Assembly: GCA_024742995.1 (NCBI GenBank)
Contig: JANSXK010000006.1
Span: 54,776-118,775, forward strand
DNA from: Gammaproteobacteria bacterium
Lineage (GTDB): Bacteria > Pseudomonadota > Gammaproteobacteria > Legionellales > Legionellaceae
Direction of reading: 5' to 3'
DNA: 64,000 nt
Both the position numbers and the translations under genes were made by a program. Of this stretch, positions 9,196-16,869 are shown piece after piece; within the stretch, counting starts at the first letter, position 1; every line of letters starts with the position of its first letter. The notes beneath the pieces are model-generated. The model did no database searches. It was not told the DNA's origin and saw only the letters and a list, made by a program, of their open reading frames with translations.

Positions 9196-10293
9196 TTACA
9201 GGGCTGGGGAACAACTCTTAGGTATATGGTGTTTATCTTCGATATATTGAGCGCCCCTTTTTACACACTCTTGAAACAAAGAAAAGCTACTAACAGCCTT
9301 TATGGTTGATATTTGATATTCGCAAAATGAGTCCATCAGGCTGGTTTTTTCTTCTGGTGAAGGTTTAAAACCCTGATTTTGCGTACCATGAGATAAATCA
9401 TACAAATAAAGCGGGAGTCTTTCTAAACTATTACAGAGTGTTAGCACTGCTATGCTCACAAGTGTGACCAGATTCAAAATAGCCAAGCTAAGTAATGGAA
9501 TAGCAAAGTGGACAAGATTGAGTAGAGCCAAGGGTAGACTCAGAAATACAACAATAGGAATAGCCACCGCAAAACGTAACAAGCGTAGTGGGATAGTTAA
9601 TACTTTATTTTGTTCTGCCGGTACGCTTTGCGTCAAACTCGAATAAATGCTCTGAGTGGCGTACTTCAAATGATTGATTCCAGTATCTGCGGCGGTATTT
9701 CTGCTTAGCTGCAGTTTAATTTTGTCCTGCTGACGATGAGAATCATGCTCCCTTCGTAATACCCGTTGAACCTTTGCGTCCATGATTTGCTCACCCAAGG
9801 CCGCGATGTCAGACTCAGTTTTTTGATCACCTGTTTCAGTATCAGTATCAATCCGTACAAATTCATTTTCTTTTTCTTTGTATTGTTTACCCAGTGTCAT
9901 ACACGCTGTTTTTTCTATATCTGTGTCATATTGGCCCGTTGTAATCAGATTTAATAATGGACGTTCAATCCAATTACGTAGTGCAAGTACCAAAGAATTA
10001 GAAATATTACTCATTACGTTTATGCATAAAGTAATTAAGAATATAGCAACTATGATGAAAGCGGCTGCAAGCACGAGTAATAGAGCTATTATTTTTAGAC
10101 ATAGGACATATAAAAGAAATAAAGGATTATTTGATTCCCGGTACTGAAAGAAACATCGAAATAGCAGATTCTCGGCAAGTCTGGCATTTAAACAAATGAA
10201 CCAATATTTCATGACATGTTTGTTATGTCGATCGATGTTGGACGCAGAATCATCTTGTTGTTCGTCAGAATATAGTTGCAGGTTAGTGCACAA
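9196..10293 (-). CDS. Unknown protein with two hydrophobic hairpins
   Basis: 365 residues, no family recognised. Two hydrophobic blocks (about 57-95 and 225-275), each long enough for a membrane hairpin, are separated by a charged region of about 120 residues with many Lys, Glu and Asp. The start is uncertain: the longest form begins at a TTG with no visible ribosome-binding site, and an ATG at 10212 would give 338 residues. Lies between the nucleotidyltransferase-like gene and the lasso exporter. Similar in architecture to candidate effectors of intracellular Legionellales; that is inference only. Confidence 0.6.
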   Translation of the reverse strand: MCTNLQLYSDEQQDDSASNIDRHNKHVMKYWFICLNARLAENLLFRCFFQYRESNNPLFLLYVLCLKIIALLLVLAAAFIIVAIFLITLCINVMSNISNSLVLALRNWIERPLLNLITTGQYDTDIEKTACMTLGKQYKEKENEFVRIDTDTETGDQKTESDIAALGEQIMDAKVQRVLRREHDSHRQQDKIKLQLSRNTAADTGINHLKYATQSIYSSLTQSVPAEQNKVLTIPLRLLRFAVAIPIVVFLSLPLALLNLVHFAIPLLSLAILNLVTLVSIAVLTLCNSLERLPLYLYDLSHGTQNQGFKPSPEEKTSLMDSFCEYQISTIKAVSSFSLFQECVKRGAQYIEDKHHIPKSCSPAL

Positions 10294-10323
10294 AAAATAA
10301 AATGTTTTTTCAATGAAAGTAGT

Positions 10324-10668
10324 TTAATTTTGGAAGAACTTACTCATACTCAGTTCTGATGTTTTATTCAGACAATCTTGGAATAAACAATCAGGCAACT
10401 GTCTGATTGTTTCGGATGGTGCGAGGCTTAAATTGCGAGTAAAGGCGCCTGCATGACTGAATGATACATTGAGAAAAATAGGGGAGTGCGCTCTTCTTAG
10501 GGCATCCAGCTCATCATGGCCAATGGCACTAAGCGTCTCGAAGAAGATGGTTTTTAATTGAAATTCAAATTGCTGAATCTGCGCTTGCGAAACGGACTCA
10601 TCTTTAGGGATCTCCAGCGCATTCAGATGCGTATGCATTTGCTCCAATGCTATTTCAGCTGCTGGCAT
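10324..10668 (-). CDS. Small soluble protein of unknown function
   Basis: 114 residues, no signal peptide or membrane segment; the N-terminal half is predicted helical with Gln, Glu and Leu spacing suggestive of a short amphipathic helix. A good ribosome-binding site (GGAGA, 6 bases before ATG) supports the start. It lies 30 bases upstream of the 365-residue hairpin protein in the same direction, so they may form an operon. No family recognised. Confidence 0.6.
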   Translation of the reverse strand: MPAAEIALEQMHTHLNALEIPKDESVSQAQIQQFEFQLKTIFFETLSAIGHDELDALRRAHSPIFLNVSFSHAGAFTRNLSLAPSETIRQLPDCLFQDCLNKTSELSMSKFFQN

Positions 10669-10721
10669 GGCAATTCTCCGACAAAAGCGGCATTATATCA
10701 CAAAACCAGGACAGAGAATAT

Positions 10722-12485
10722 CTACGGGGTCGTGATAGCCTTTTCTACATATTTGTAGGAATCTTGGTCGGAGTTCTGGAGTGTAACAACCTGATCGGCG
10801 ACATGATGCATCATGCCTTGATGCGCAATGATAAGAATCGTCATTTTGCCGTGTAAGGTTTTGAGTGATTGCTGGATGATTTTTATGTTTTGTTCATCTA
10901 ATGCGTTGGTACTCTCATCAATAATGAGTAATTGAGGCTTCATCAGTAAGGCTCTGGCCAACGCAAGACGTTGTCGTTCACCGCCAGATAAGCGTATGCC
11001 ACGTTCACCTATTTGCGTGTCTAGTCTTTGATCTAGTTTGTTCACAAAGTCTGTCGCGGAAACGCTGCGTAAGGCTTCCCATATTTCTTCTTCTGTCACA
11101 GAGGGGGCAAATAACAGCAAATTTTCACGAACGCTGCCATTAAATAACACATTATCTTGCGGAATGTATGCCACATGGTTTCGCCAGGAGATTAGGTTAT
11201 GTTGATCAAGGGGTTGCTGATCAATGGTGATATGGCCAGTGGTTGGGGTTAACAACCCAACGAGTAAATCGGCAATCGTCGTTTTACCTGCGCCTGAAAG
11301 ACCCACTAAGGTGGTTGTCGTGTTTTTTTGAAGTCGCATGGAAAATTGCTGTATCACCGGTGGTGATAGGCCTGGATGATACGCAAACGACACGTGATGA
11401 AACGCAATCGCTTCTTGGAAATGCATGGTTGTGCCATCAGAGGGTAGGATTGTCACTTCTTGATGGGCGAGGCTTTCACGCAGCAAGTCTTGGAGACTGG
11501 CATAAGCGGGTAATTGTCTTAACAACTGTTGATAGCTTTGTTGTGTGGATGAAACCATGGGCATGAGGCGTGAAAATACCAGGAGCAATAAAACTAAAGA
11601 TCCGATAGGAAGGGTAAAAACATGAATGGCCAAATACAGTAAGATAGCAAAAGAAAGGGCGGTACCAACAGAATAGACCCATTTGCTGGTAGCTTTTACT
11701 TTGATGAAATACTGTTGTTGTTGCTGCAGAAAACTGCTTTGCTCGGTGATTTTTTCTAAAAAACAGGCTTCTTTATTGCAACTTTTAATTATTTTTAACG
11801 CACTTAATTGCTCATAAAAAGCTTGAAACAATCGTTTATTGTGTTTCAAAAAATCATGACTGCGTGCCACGGTGAGCCGGTGTAAAGGGCGCATGAGACC
11901 AAGAAACCCTATGGCGATGATCGTTGCAATGCCTGTCATTTGCCATGACACCATACTCGATAAAACGACATAAACGCTAATTAAAATGCATTGACTGAAT
12001 AATTGCAGCAATTGAAAATGGCATTGCCAGGCTGCTTGTAGTTGGGCTGTGATGCCGTGTAATAACTCAGAGCTGTTGTTGTTCAGGAAAAATGACCATG
12101 TGGTGTTTAAGATGGATTGATAGATGGTTTTTCGTAAATGATATTGATAACGTTCTTGCCAACGAGTGCGGATGATTTCTTCCGCAAAATATGCCGAGGC
12201 GATACTCGTCATGATCACAACGAACAACAACAAAACAGAAGATAACGTCAATGGCAAATGCAGCTTGGTTAAGAGAGTGGTGATGTATTGATTGAGTCGA
12301 TCGCTTTCATGCCCTAAAAGGTGGATGCCAATCACATGTAACAGTGGGATAATAAGCAATAATCCGCAGCCAGCAGTGAGTGAGCGAAAGAGCATTAATC
12401 CAAAGGTCAGCAAACCATCACGCGGGGCAAAGCGAAACAAGGTTTTGCTTAAGGTTAAAATGGTGTTTAATATAAAGCGTGACAT
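10722..12485 (-). CDS. ABC exporter of the lasso peptide cluster
   Basis: 587-residue half-size ABC transporter with fused membrane and ATPase domains. The first ~310 residues carry about six membrane helices. The ATPase domain has Walker A GLSGAGKTT, the signature LSGGERQRLALARAL, and Walker B LLIIDESTNALDE. It is divergent from the lasso cyclase across a 111-base A+T-rich gap, the position expected of a lasso peptide exporter that gives export and self-immunity (McjD/LarD type). A lipid A flippase (MsbA-like) is the main alternative from sequence; the context favours peptide export. Confidence 0.85.
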   Translation of the reverse strand: MSRFILNTILTLSKTLFRFAPRDGLLTFGLMLFRSLTAGCGLLLIIPLLHVIGIHLLGHESDRLNQYITTLLTKLHLPLTLSSVLLLFVVIMTSIASAYFAEEIIRTRWQERYQYHLRKTIYQSILNTTWSFFLNNNSSELLHGITAQLQAAWQCHFQLLQLFSQCILISVYVVLSSMVSWQMTGIATIIAIGFLGLMRPLHRLTVARSHDFLKHNKRLFQAFYEQLSALKIIKSCNKEACFLEKITEQSSFLQQQQQYFIKVKATSKWVYSVGTALSFAILLYLAIHVFTLPIGSLVLLLLVFSRLMPMVSSTQQSYQQLLRQLPAYASLQDLLRESLAHQEVTILPSDGTTMHFQEAIAFHHVSFAYHPGLSPPVIQQFSMRLQKNTTTTLVGLSGAGKTTIADLLVGLLTPTTGHITIDQQPLDQHNLISWRNHVAYIPQDNVLFNGSVRENLLLFAPSVTEEEIWEALRSVSATDFVNKLDQRLDTQIGERGIRLSGGERQRLALARALLMKPQLLIIDESTNALDEQNIKIIQQSLKTLHGKMTILIIAHQGMMHHVADQVVTLQNSDQDSYKYVEKAITTP

Positions 12486-12596
12486 TCGTGTATGGCCATG
12501 ACATCTTTATAATTCAGTATACACGACTCAGACCTGCGCAATAGTTATTTTGCAAGGATGGGGTTTAAATTTAAAATACTTAGGAGTTAAAATCAA

Positions 12597-14198
12597 TTGT
12601 GCAATAATGATGGCGCTATCAATGCGAGCAATTGGTACCGAGATACGCATGCGCATTACATTATTTATTCGCCCGGATTACAAGCGCTGCTATTTGTAAA
12701 ACAGCAACTAAGCCAATCACAAACCGTTAATATACTGCAATTACCTTTCAAACAGTTTTACCAACCTTTGGCTTGTCTCATTTACGATACGCACAAAGAG
12801 ACCTTTTTTTTGATCAGGGATCATTTTGGATTCGAGCCATTCTATTACACCATGCTTGCTGATGGAGCGAAACAATTATGTTTTGGTTCAAATTTACCGG
12901 ATGTATTGGCGTGGGTTAAAAACCCAGTGCAAGATAAACAACAAATTAGCGATACGTTGATAAGTATTTGCGCCAGTGATCTTAAGTATACCGATCAGAC
13001 TTATTATAAGAAGGTTTATCGAGTTACCCCGGGACATATTTTTCAGATAAGACTTCAGCCTAAGCCCGTTACGCGTCGGCATGTTTTTTGGCGATTAGAA
13101 CCTGGCACACCGACCATTCGGTATGCCAGTGACGCAGATTATGACGCACATTTTTCTGCGTTATTGCAGGAGGCGTGTCAGGTTTGTTGTCAACAAGCAC
13201 CCGATGATGTTGCGTTGGAATTTAGCGGAGGCTTAGATAGCTCCACTATTCTTACGGCACTTGATGCAGCCAATATGCCTGCTCAATTATTCATGCACGT
13301 GGGCAAGGTGGTGGATGAGCGTCGTTATGGAGATCAATTATTGCAAGCGCTCAGATCACACTATCCCATCCATTACATCAATGCGGATGAATTTGATGTG
13401 ATGACTGTGATCGATCAGTGCAAGCAATGGTTTGCGGGTGGTGCGCCGTATCTATTTTTTATGTTTGCGCACAATATTCATCATGCGGTGCAACAAAAAA
13501 GATGTCAAATATTATTGTCGGGCTTTGGAGGAGATGAATGCGTGTCATCCCATGCGCCGTTACGAACGTATGGTGCTGAGGTGGGGTATAAAAGGTTATG
13601 GCAAGAGTTGAGTCTCAGGCAAGACGGTGATTCAGTGATGCGACGTTTACTGCAAGTTTTAAAATTAAATAACCCGCAGTTTTATCATGCGATTCAACGT
13701 ATCAAGTCATCTCGTTCTTTATTAGCACGCAAGCAATTATTGTCTCACCATAAGCCTTATCATTCGCTCCAAGAACGAGAAGCTGATTGGCTGAGTGGCG
13801 GGTTTAGTCATCATGTGCGAATGCGTATTGAATACAGCGCAGTGGTTGCCAAACACATGGGATTTACGTATCAATATCCGTTACTATACCCACCTTTGGT
13901 GGAATATTGTTTTGCGCTACCTCCTGAGCAGAAGCGACGCCAAGGGCAACAGCGCTTACTTGTCCGTCGTTATTTGGAAAAAAATACTTCATCAGGCTTG
14001 TTTAATACTCACAAAAAATGTGGCGATATTTTGCCGGGTACCATGCCAAAATGTCGGAGCTTATATGAAGAGGGTCATTTGAATCATGCATTAGAAAACT
14101 TGTCTTATGAGGATACTTATGACTATATTATCAAGCATCAATTGGTAACAGAGAATAGATTGTTTCATGTTGATTTATTACGTTATATGTTTGAATAA
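12597..14198 (+). CDS. Lasso peptide cyclase (asparagine synthetase-like, protein C)
   Basis: 533 residues. Activates an acidic side chain of the precursor by adenylation and lets the new N-terminus attack it to form the macrolactam ring. An N-terminal glutaminase-like half (1-170) has lost the usual CGI start, as in known lasso cyclases; the synthetase half has the PP-loop SGGLDSS (210-216) and LLSGFGGDE (306-314). It starts at TTG 12597, with AGGAG 10 bases upstream; no better in-frame ATG lies nearby. Followed by the secreted protein, precursor, kinase, B1 and B2 genes. Confidence 0.92.
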   Translation: MCNNDGAINASNWYRDTHAHYIIYSPGLQALLFVKQQLSQSQTVNILQLPFKQFYQPLACLIYDTHKETFFLIRDHFGFEPFYYTMLADGAKQLCFGSNLPDVLAWVKNPVQDKQQISDTLISICASDLKYTDQTYYKKVYRVTPGHIFQIRLQPKPVTRRHVFWRLEPGTPTIRYASDADYDAHFSALLQEACQVCCQQAPDDVALEFSGGLDSSTILTALDAANMPAQLFMHVGKVVDERRYGDQLLQALRSHYPIHYINADEFDVMTVIDQCKQWFAGGAPYLFFMFAHNIHHAVQQKRCQILLSGFGGDECVSSHAPLRTYGAEVGYKRLWQELSLRQDGDSVMRRLLQVLKLNNPQFYHAIQRIKSSRSLLARKQLLSHHKPYHSLQEREADWLSGGFSHHVRMRIEYSAVVAKHMGFTYQYPLLYPPLVEYCFALPPEQKRRQGQQRLLVRRYLEKNTSSGLFNTHKKCGDILPGTMPKCRSLYEEGHLNHALENLSYEDTYDYIIKHQLVTENRLFHVDLLRYMFE

Positions 14199-14237
14199 TA
14201 GGGTTTAACCTTTTTTAAGATTTATTGAGGAGTAATG

Positions 14238-14768
14238 ATGAAATACCAGGCGGTGATTTTTACGGTGTTTATTGGTATGAGTCATGGTGTGTTAGCCAGT
14301 AGTCTTTTGGAACGTGAACCAAATACAGGCCAAGTGCTGCGTCCTAGACAGTCATCATTAACCGTGTCGTCTTATTTGCCATTGATAAATGATGCTTATT
14401 CATCTGTTATGGTACAACAACAAGTCACGGTTACACCAACGACTACTTATAACGTGAGAGCAGTGCAAATTACACAACGTTCATCAACTGATGGTTCATG
14501 TACAGGAGACATTGCCGGTCATCTTATTGACAATGGTGAGGGTGTTCTTGTAACTTTGACTCAAGGTCATCCGTATACTACAACTGACCAGTCTAACTGG
14601 GCGGTGCGTCTGGAAGATGGTTTTTTTAATACGGCAGAAGATAACCTTTTTGAATTATTAGATAATAATTTGGAGCGCATAGGGAATGAAACGTGCATAC
14701 AGGCAGGTGGACAATGCACAGGCAGTACCAATTGTGGTTGGACTACACCACAATCTTGGACGCCATAA
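14238..14768 (+). CDS. Secreted protein of the lasso cluster with C-terminal NCGW motif
   Basis: 176 residues with a likely signal peptide (cleavage after about residue 20, GVLA/SS). The mature part is Thr/Ser/Gln rich with four cysteines, and ends in GGQCTGSTNCGWTTPQSW. No family recognised. The second ATG (14238) is chosen because GAGGAG lies 5 bases before it; the first (14235) would be too close. It lies between cyclase and precursor in the same direction. Its C-terminal motif recurs in the 49-residue ORF at 15100, tying both to the cluster. A substrate, partner or binding protein of the lasso system is possible. Confidence 0.75.
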   Translation: MKYQAVIFTVFIGMSHGVLASSLLEREPNTGQVLRPRQSSLTVSSYLPLINDAYSSVMVQQQVTVTPTTTYNVRAVQITQRSSTDGSCTGDIAGHLIDNGEGVLVTLTQGHPYTTTDQSNWAVRLEDGFFNTAEDNLFELLDNNLERIGNETCIQAGGQCTGSTNCGWTTPQSWTP

Positions 14769-14906
14769 ACAAAAAATTCCATTTTGCGGGACACAGTAGA
14801 AAATTTGTTATAAGACGGCATTTTGTGACTAGGTTTTGCTGGTGATTGATGCTGGGTTATGCATGTCGGTTTATTGCGGCATAGGTTTAAATAAGGATTG
14901 AAGGAC

Positions 14907-15089
14907 ATGACAATTAGCAATAAGAGCCCAATCAACGACCATCCTACTGCGAGTGACATCATGTCATCTGAAAACAAGCCTGTTTATCAAAAACCAAAAA
15001 CATCTGTGTTTCTAAAAGACGTTACGCATATCCTAGGTGGTGGTAGCCGTGTATTGGAAGGTCAAGGTGATGGTTATTTGACCTCTTAA
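14907..15089 (+). CDS. Lasso peptide precursor (protein A)
   Basis: 60 residues. The leader contains YQKP (27-30), the YxxP motif bound by RRE/B1 proteins, and a Thr at 40, exactly 13 residues after the Tyr as in paeninodin-type leaders. The C-terminal part contains GGGSRVLEGQGDGYLTS (44-60): a Gly or Leu N-terminus and Glu51 as ring acceptor would give an 8- or 9-residue ring. The last residue is Ser, the position phosphorylated by HPr-kinase-like enzymes in paeninodin-type clusters. ATG 14907 is preceded by GAAGGA; a TTG three codons upstream is less likely. Exact core start is unresolved. Confidence 0.85.
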   Translation: MTISNKSPINDHPTASDIMSSENKPVYQKPKTSVFLKDVTHILGGGSRVLEGQGDGYLTS

Positions 15090-15099
15090 TGGAGTTGTA

Positions 15100-15249
15100 A
15101 TGAATTCACATGTGGTGCTTTTTATTGTTTTTTTGGAAAGTGACTCGAATGCAAATCAAGATTTCGAGTCAAAGAGTGTGGCAACCTCAATCACTAGCAA
15201 TTGTGGTTGGATTTCGCCGCAATTTTGGGCATCATCACTTTGTGCGTGA
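15100..15249 (+). CDS. Unannotated 49-residue ORF with NCGW motif
   Basis: ATG 15100 follows GGAG (15091-15094) at a 5-base spacing, 10 bases after the precursor stop; its TGA ends 3 bases before the kinase ATG. The N-terminus (MNSHVVLFIVFL) is hydrophobic like a short signal segment. Residues around 33-43 read TSNCGWISPQFW, matching STNCGWTTPQSW at the end of the 176-residue secreted protein in the same cluster. It could be a small secreted peptide, a second substrate, or the remnant of a duplicated copy of the larger gene. Position and ribosome-binding site favour expression. Confidence 0.6.
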   Translation: MNSHVVLFIVFLESDSNANQDFESKSVATSITSNCGWISPQFWASSLCA

Positions 15250-15252
15250 CCT

Positions 15253-16107
15253 ATGAGCTTACTACTTTCTCAACTCACTGCATTTGGCATGACCATAAGC
15301 TTAATCTGGGAAAAAATAGCGATTCCAGATACAAAGGAAACCACACATCATTGTGATGCAGAGCAGTTTTATCTCGCTATTCCAGGTACAGCGCGTTTTC
15401 TAGTCCTTCCAAAAGAAAACTGTATTATTATCGAAAGATCGCAAGCTGAAACGTCTATTCATGTGTTGAACAATTGGTTGAAGGGCACCGTGATGGCGTA
15501 TATTCTGCAATACCATGGTTATTTGGTGTTACATGGATCAGCGGTTCTTATTAAGGATAGTGCGGTTATTTTCAGTGGGCAATCTGGTGCGGGGAAATCA
15601 ACGCTTGCAAATGCTTTTTTGCAAAAGCGTTATCCGTGTATTACGGATGATCTGGTTGTCCTCAAACAAAACGCCAAGGGTCAATATTGTATTATTCCAG
15701 GGCCAACACAGTTAAAATTATGGCGAGATACCATGCATTATTTTAATCATGACATCGACAAAGCCACGCCAATTGTACTTAGAACGGATAAATATGCTGT
15801 TGAAATGAGCCAAATTTGTGATGACGCTATGATTCCTGTGATTGGATTTTATGAATTAAATATTGCTGAACTGGCTGAAACATTTTATTGTGAAAGATTG
15901 TACTCAGCTCGAGCCTTAAAAATACTTATGCAAAATGCTTATCGTTATTTTATGTTAAAGCCTTTGGACAAACTGCAAGCGTTTTTCTATGATTGTACGG
16001 CTTTGTCTCAGCAAATTACGGTGCATAAGCTTATTAGAACATCTGATTTTCACGAACTCCCGACTATCGTACGGTATATTGAAAATAATCAAGGCGTTGT
16101 ATCATGA
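15253..16107 (+). CDS. HPr-kinase-like tailoring kinase of the lasso cluster
   Basis: 284 residues. The C-terminal two thirds resemble the HPr kinase fold: Walker A GQSGAGKST (109-117) preceded by LVLHGSAV (91-98), and an acidic TDDLVVL (131-137). The serine-recognition parts of true HPr kinases are not evident and no phosphotransferase genes are nearby. In paeninodin-type clusters a kinase of this kind phosphorylates the C-terminal Ser of the precursor (established for that family); the precursor here ends in Thr-Ser. The stop overlaps the B1 start by four bases (ATGA). Confidence 0.85.
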   Translation: MSLLLSQLTAFGMTISLIWEKIAIPDTKETTHHCDAEQFYLAIPGTARFLVLPKENCIIIERSQAETSIHVLNNWLKGTVMAYILQYHGYLVLHGSAVLIKDSAVIFSGQSGAGKSTLANAFLQKRYPCITDDLVVLKQNAKGQYCIIPGPTQLKLWRDTMHYFNHDIDKATPIVLRTDKYAVEMSQICDDAMIPVIGFYELNIAELAETFYCERLYSARALKILMQNAYRYFMLKPLDKLQAFFYDCTALSQQITVHKLIRTSDFHELPTIVRYIENNQGVVS

Positions 16108-16409
16108 ATCATACCCGAAGCCTGATTGGCAGAGATCCACAAGTTTGTTATACACAAATTAATCCTGATGAAATTGTCATCTTAAATCCAGTCGAGGAGA
16201 CTTTTTATCATTTAAATGAATCTGCGGTTGATTTATGGTTATCGCTAGAAACACCTAAAACTTTATTGGAATTAGCACAAATGCTTGCTGAAAAATATTC
16301 AGGACATTCTGAAAAGTATCAACAAGATGTTATCGAGTGGGTAGAAGAGACTCAGCAACAAGGGTTGCTTATCAACATAGATCAGACCAATGCCAGCATG
16401 GATGACTAA
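16104..16409 (+). CDS. PqqD-like RiPP recognition element (protein B1)
   Basis: 101 residues, PqqD family: an N-terminal winged helix-turn-helix with EIVILNPVEETFYHLNESAV, the usual core of such domains. It should bind the precursor leader at the YxxP motif and deliver it to the B2 protease. Overlaps the kinase gene by 4 bases and the B2 gene by about 20, so the three are translationally coupled. Confidence 0.92.
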   Translation: MNHTRSLIGRDPQVCYTQINPDEIVILNPVEETFYHLNESAVDLWLSLETPKTLLELAQMLAEKYSGHSEKYQQDVIEWVEETQQQGLLINIDQTNASMDD

Positions 16410-16869
16410 GCTTCGGAATAAAATCAAGGCATTTTGGCGAATGCCAATAAAAGACAAGCAATGGTTTTTCATCTGTTTTGGTCTTTGTGGCGTCGCGAAA
16501 TTAGCGATTCAATGTTTGTCTTATCAACGATTATCGGTTTATTTTGGTCGTTCTTGTAAAATGTCAGTGGCATCAAGTTTGGCTTCTAAACAACAGCATC
16601 AACAAGCTTTGGTGATTCGACGTGCGGTAGCCTTGGCGTCGCGCTACACGCCTTGGCAGTCGACTTGTTTAACCCAAGCGCTTGTCGCAAAGTTTTGGTG
16701 CCAACGGTTTCAGATCCCATATTTTTTTTATATCGGCCTATCTAAAGGAAGCAAACTATCCAACAGTGTCGACGCGCATGCTTGGGTGACCGTGGGTCCG
16801 ATTGCGGTCACAGGTGGGCAGGGCTTAGAAACACATCACGTGATTTGCGGTTACACCAATGTGTTTTAA
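16390..16869 (+). CDS. Lasso leader peptidase (transglutaminase-like protein B2)
   Basis: 159 residues of the Transglut_core3 family, which cuts the leader from the precursor using a cysteine protease site. Cys93 in QSTCLTQAL and His130 in DAHAWV fit the catalytic Cys and His. I do not see an obvious Asp after the His in the usual place; Asp128 lies just before it. The start may be ATG 16390 or ATG 16402; both lie inside the end of the B1 gene and neither has a strong ribosome-binding site. Overlaps the subtilase gene by 11 bases. Confidence 0.88.
   Translation: MPAWMTKLRNKIKAFWRMPIKDKQWFFICFGLCGVAKLAIQCLSYQRLSVYFGRSCKMSVASSLASKQQHQQALVIRRAVALASRYTPWQSTCLTQALVAKFWCQRFQIPYFFYIGLSKGSKLSNSVDAHAWVTVGPIAVTGGQGLETHHVICGYTNVF

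Noticed and set aside
8783..9250. Plus-strand ORF of 155 codons overlapping the end of the NTP_transf_5 gene
   Set aside because: It is another frame of a supported gene, with no ribosome-binding site and an unlikely composition.
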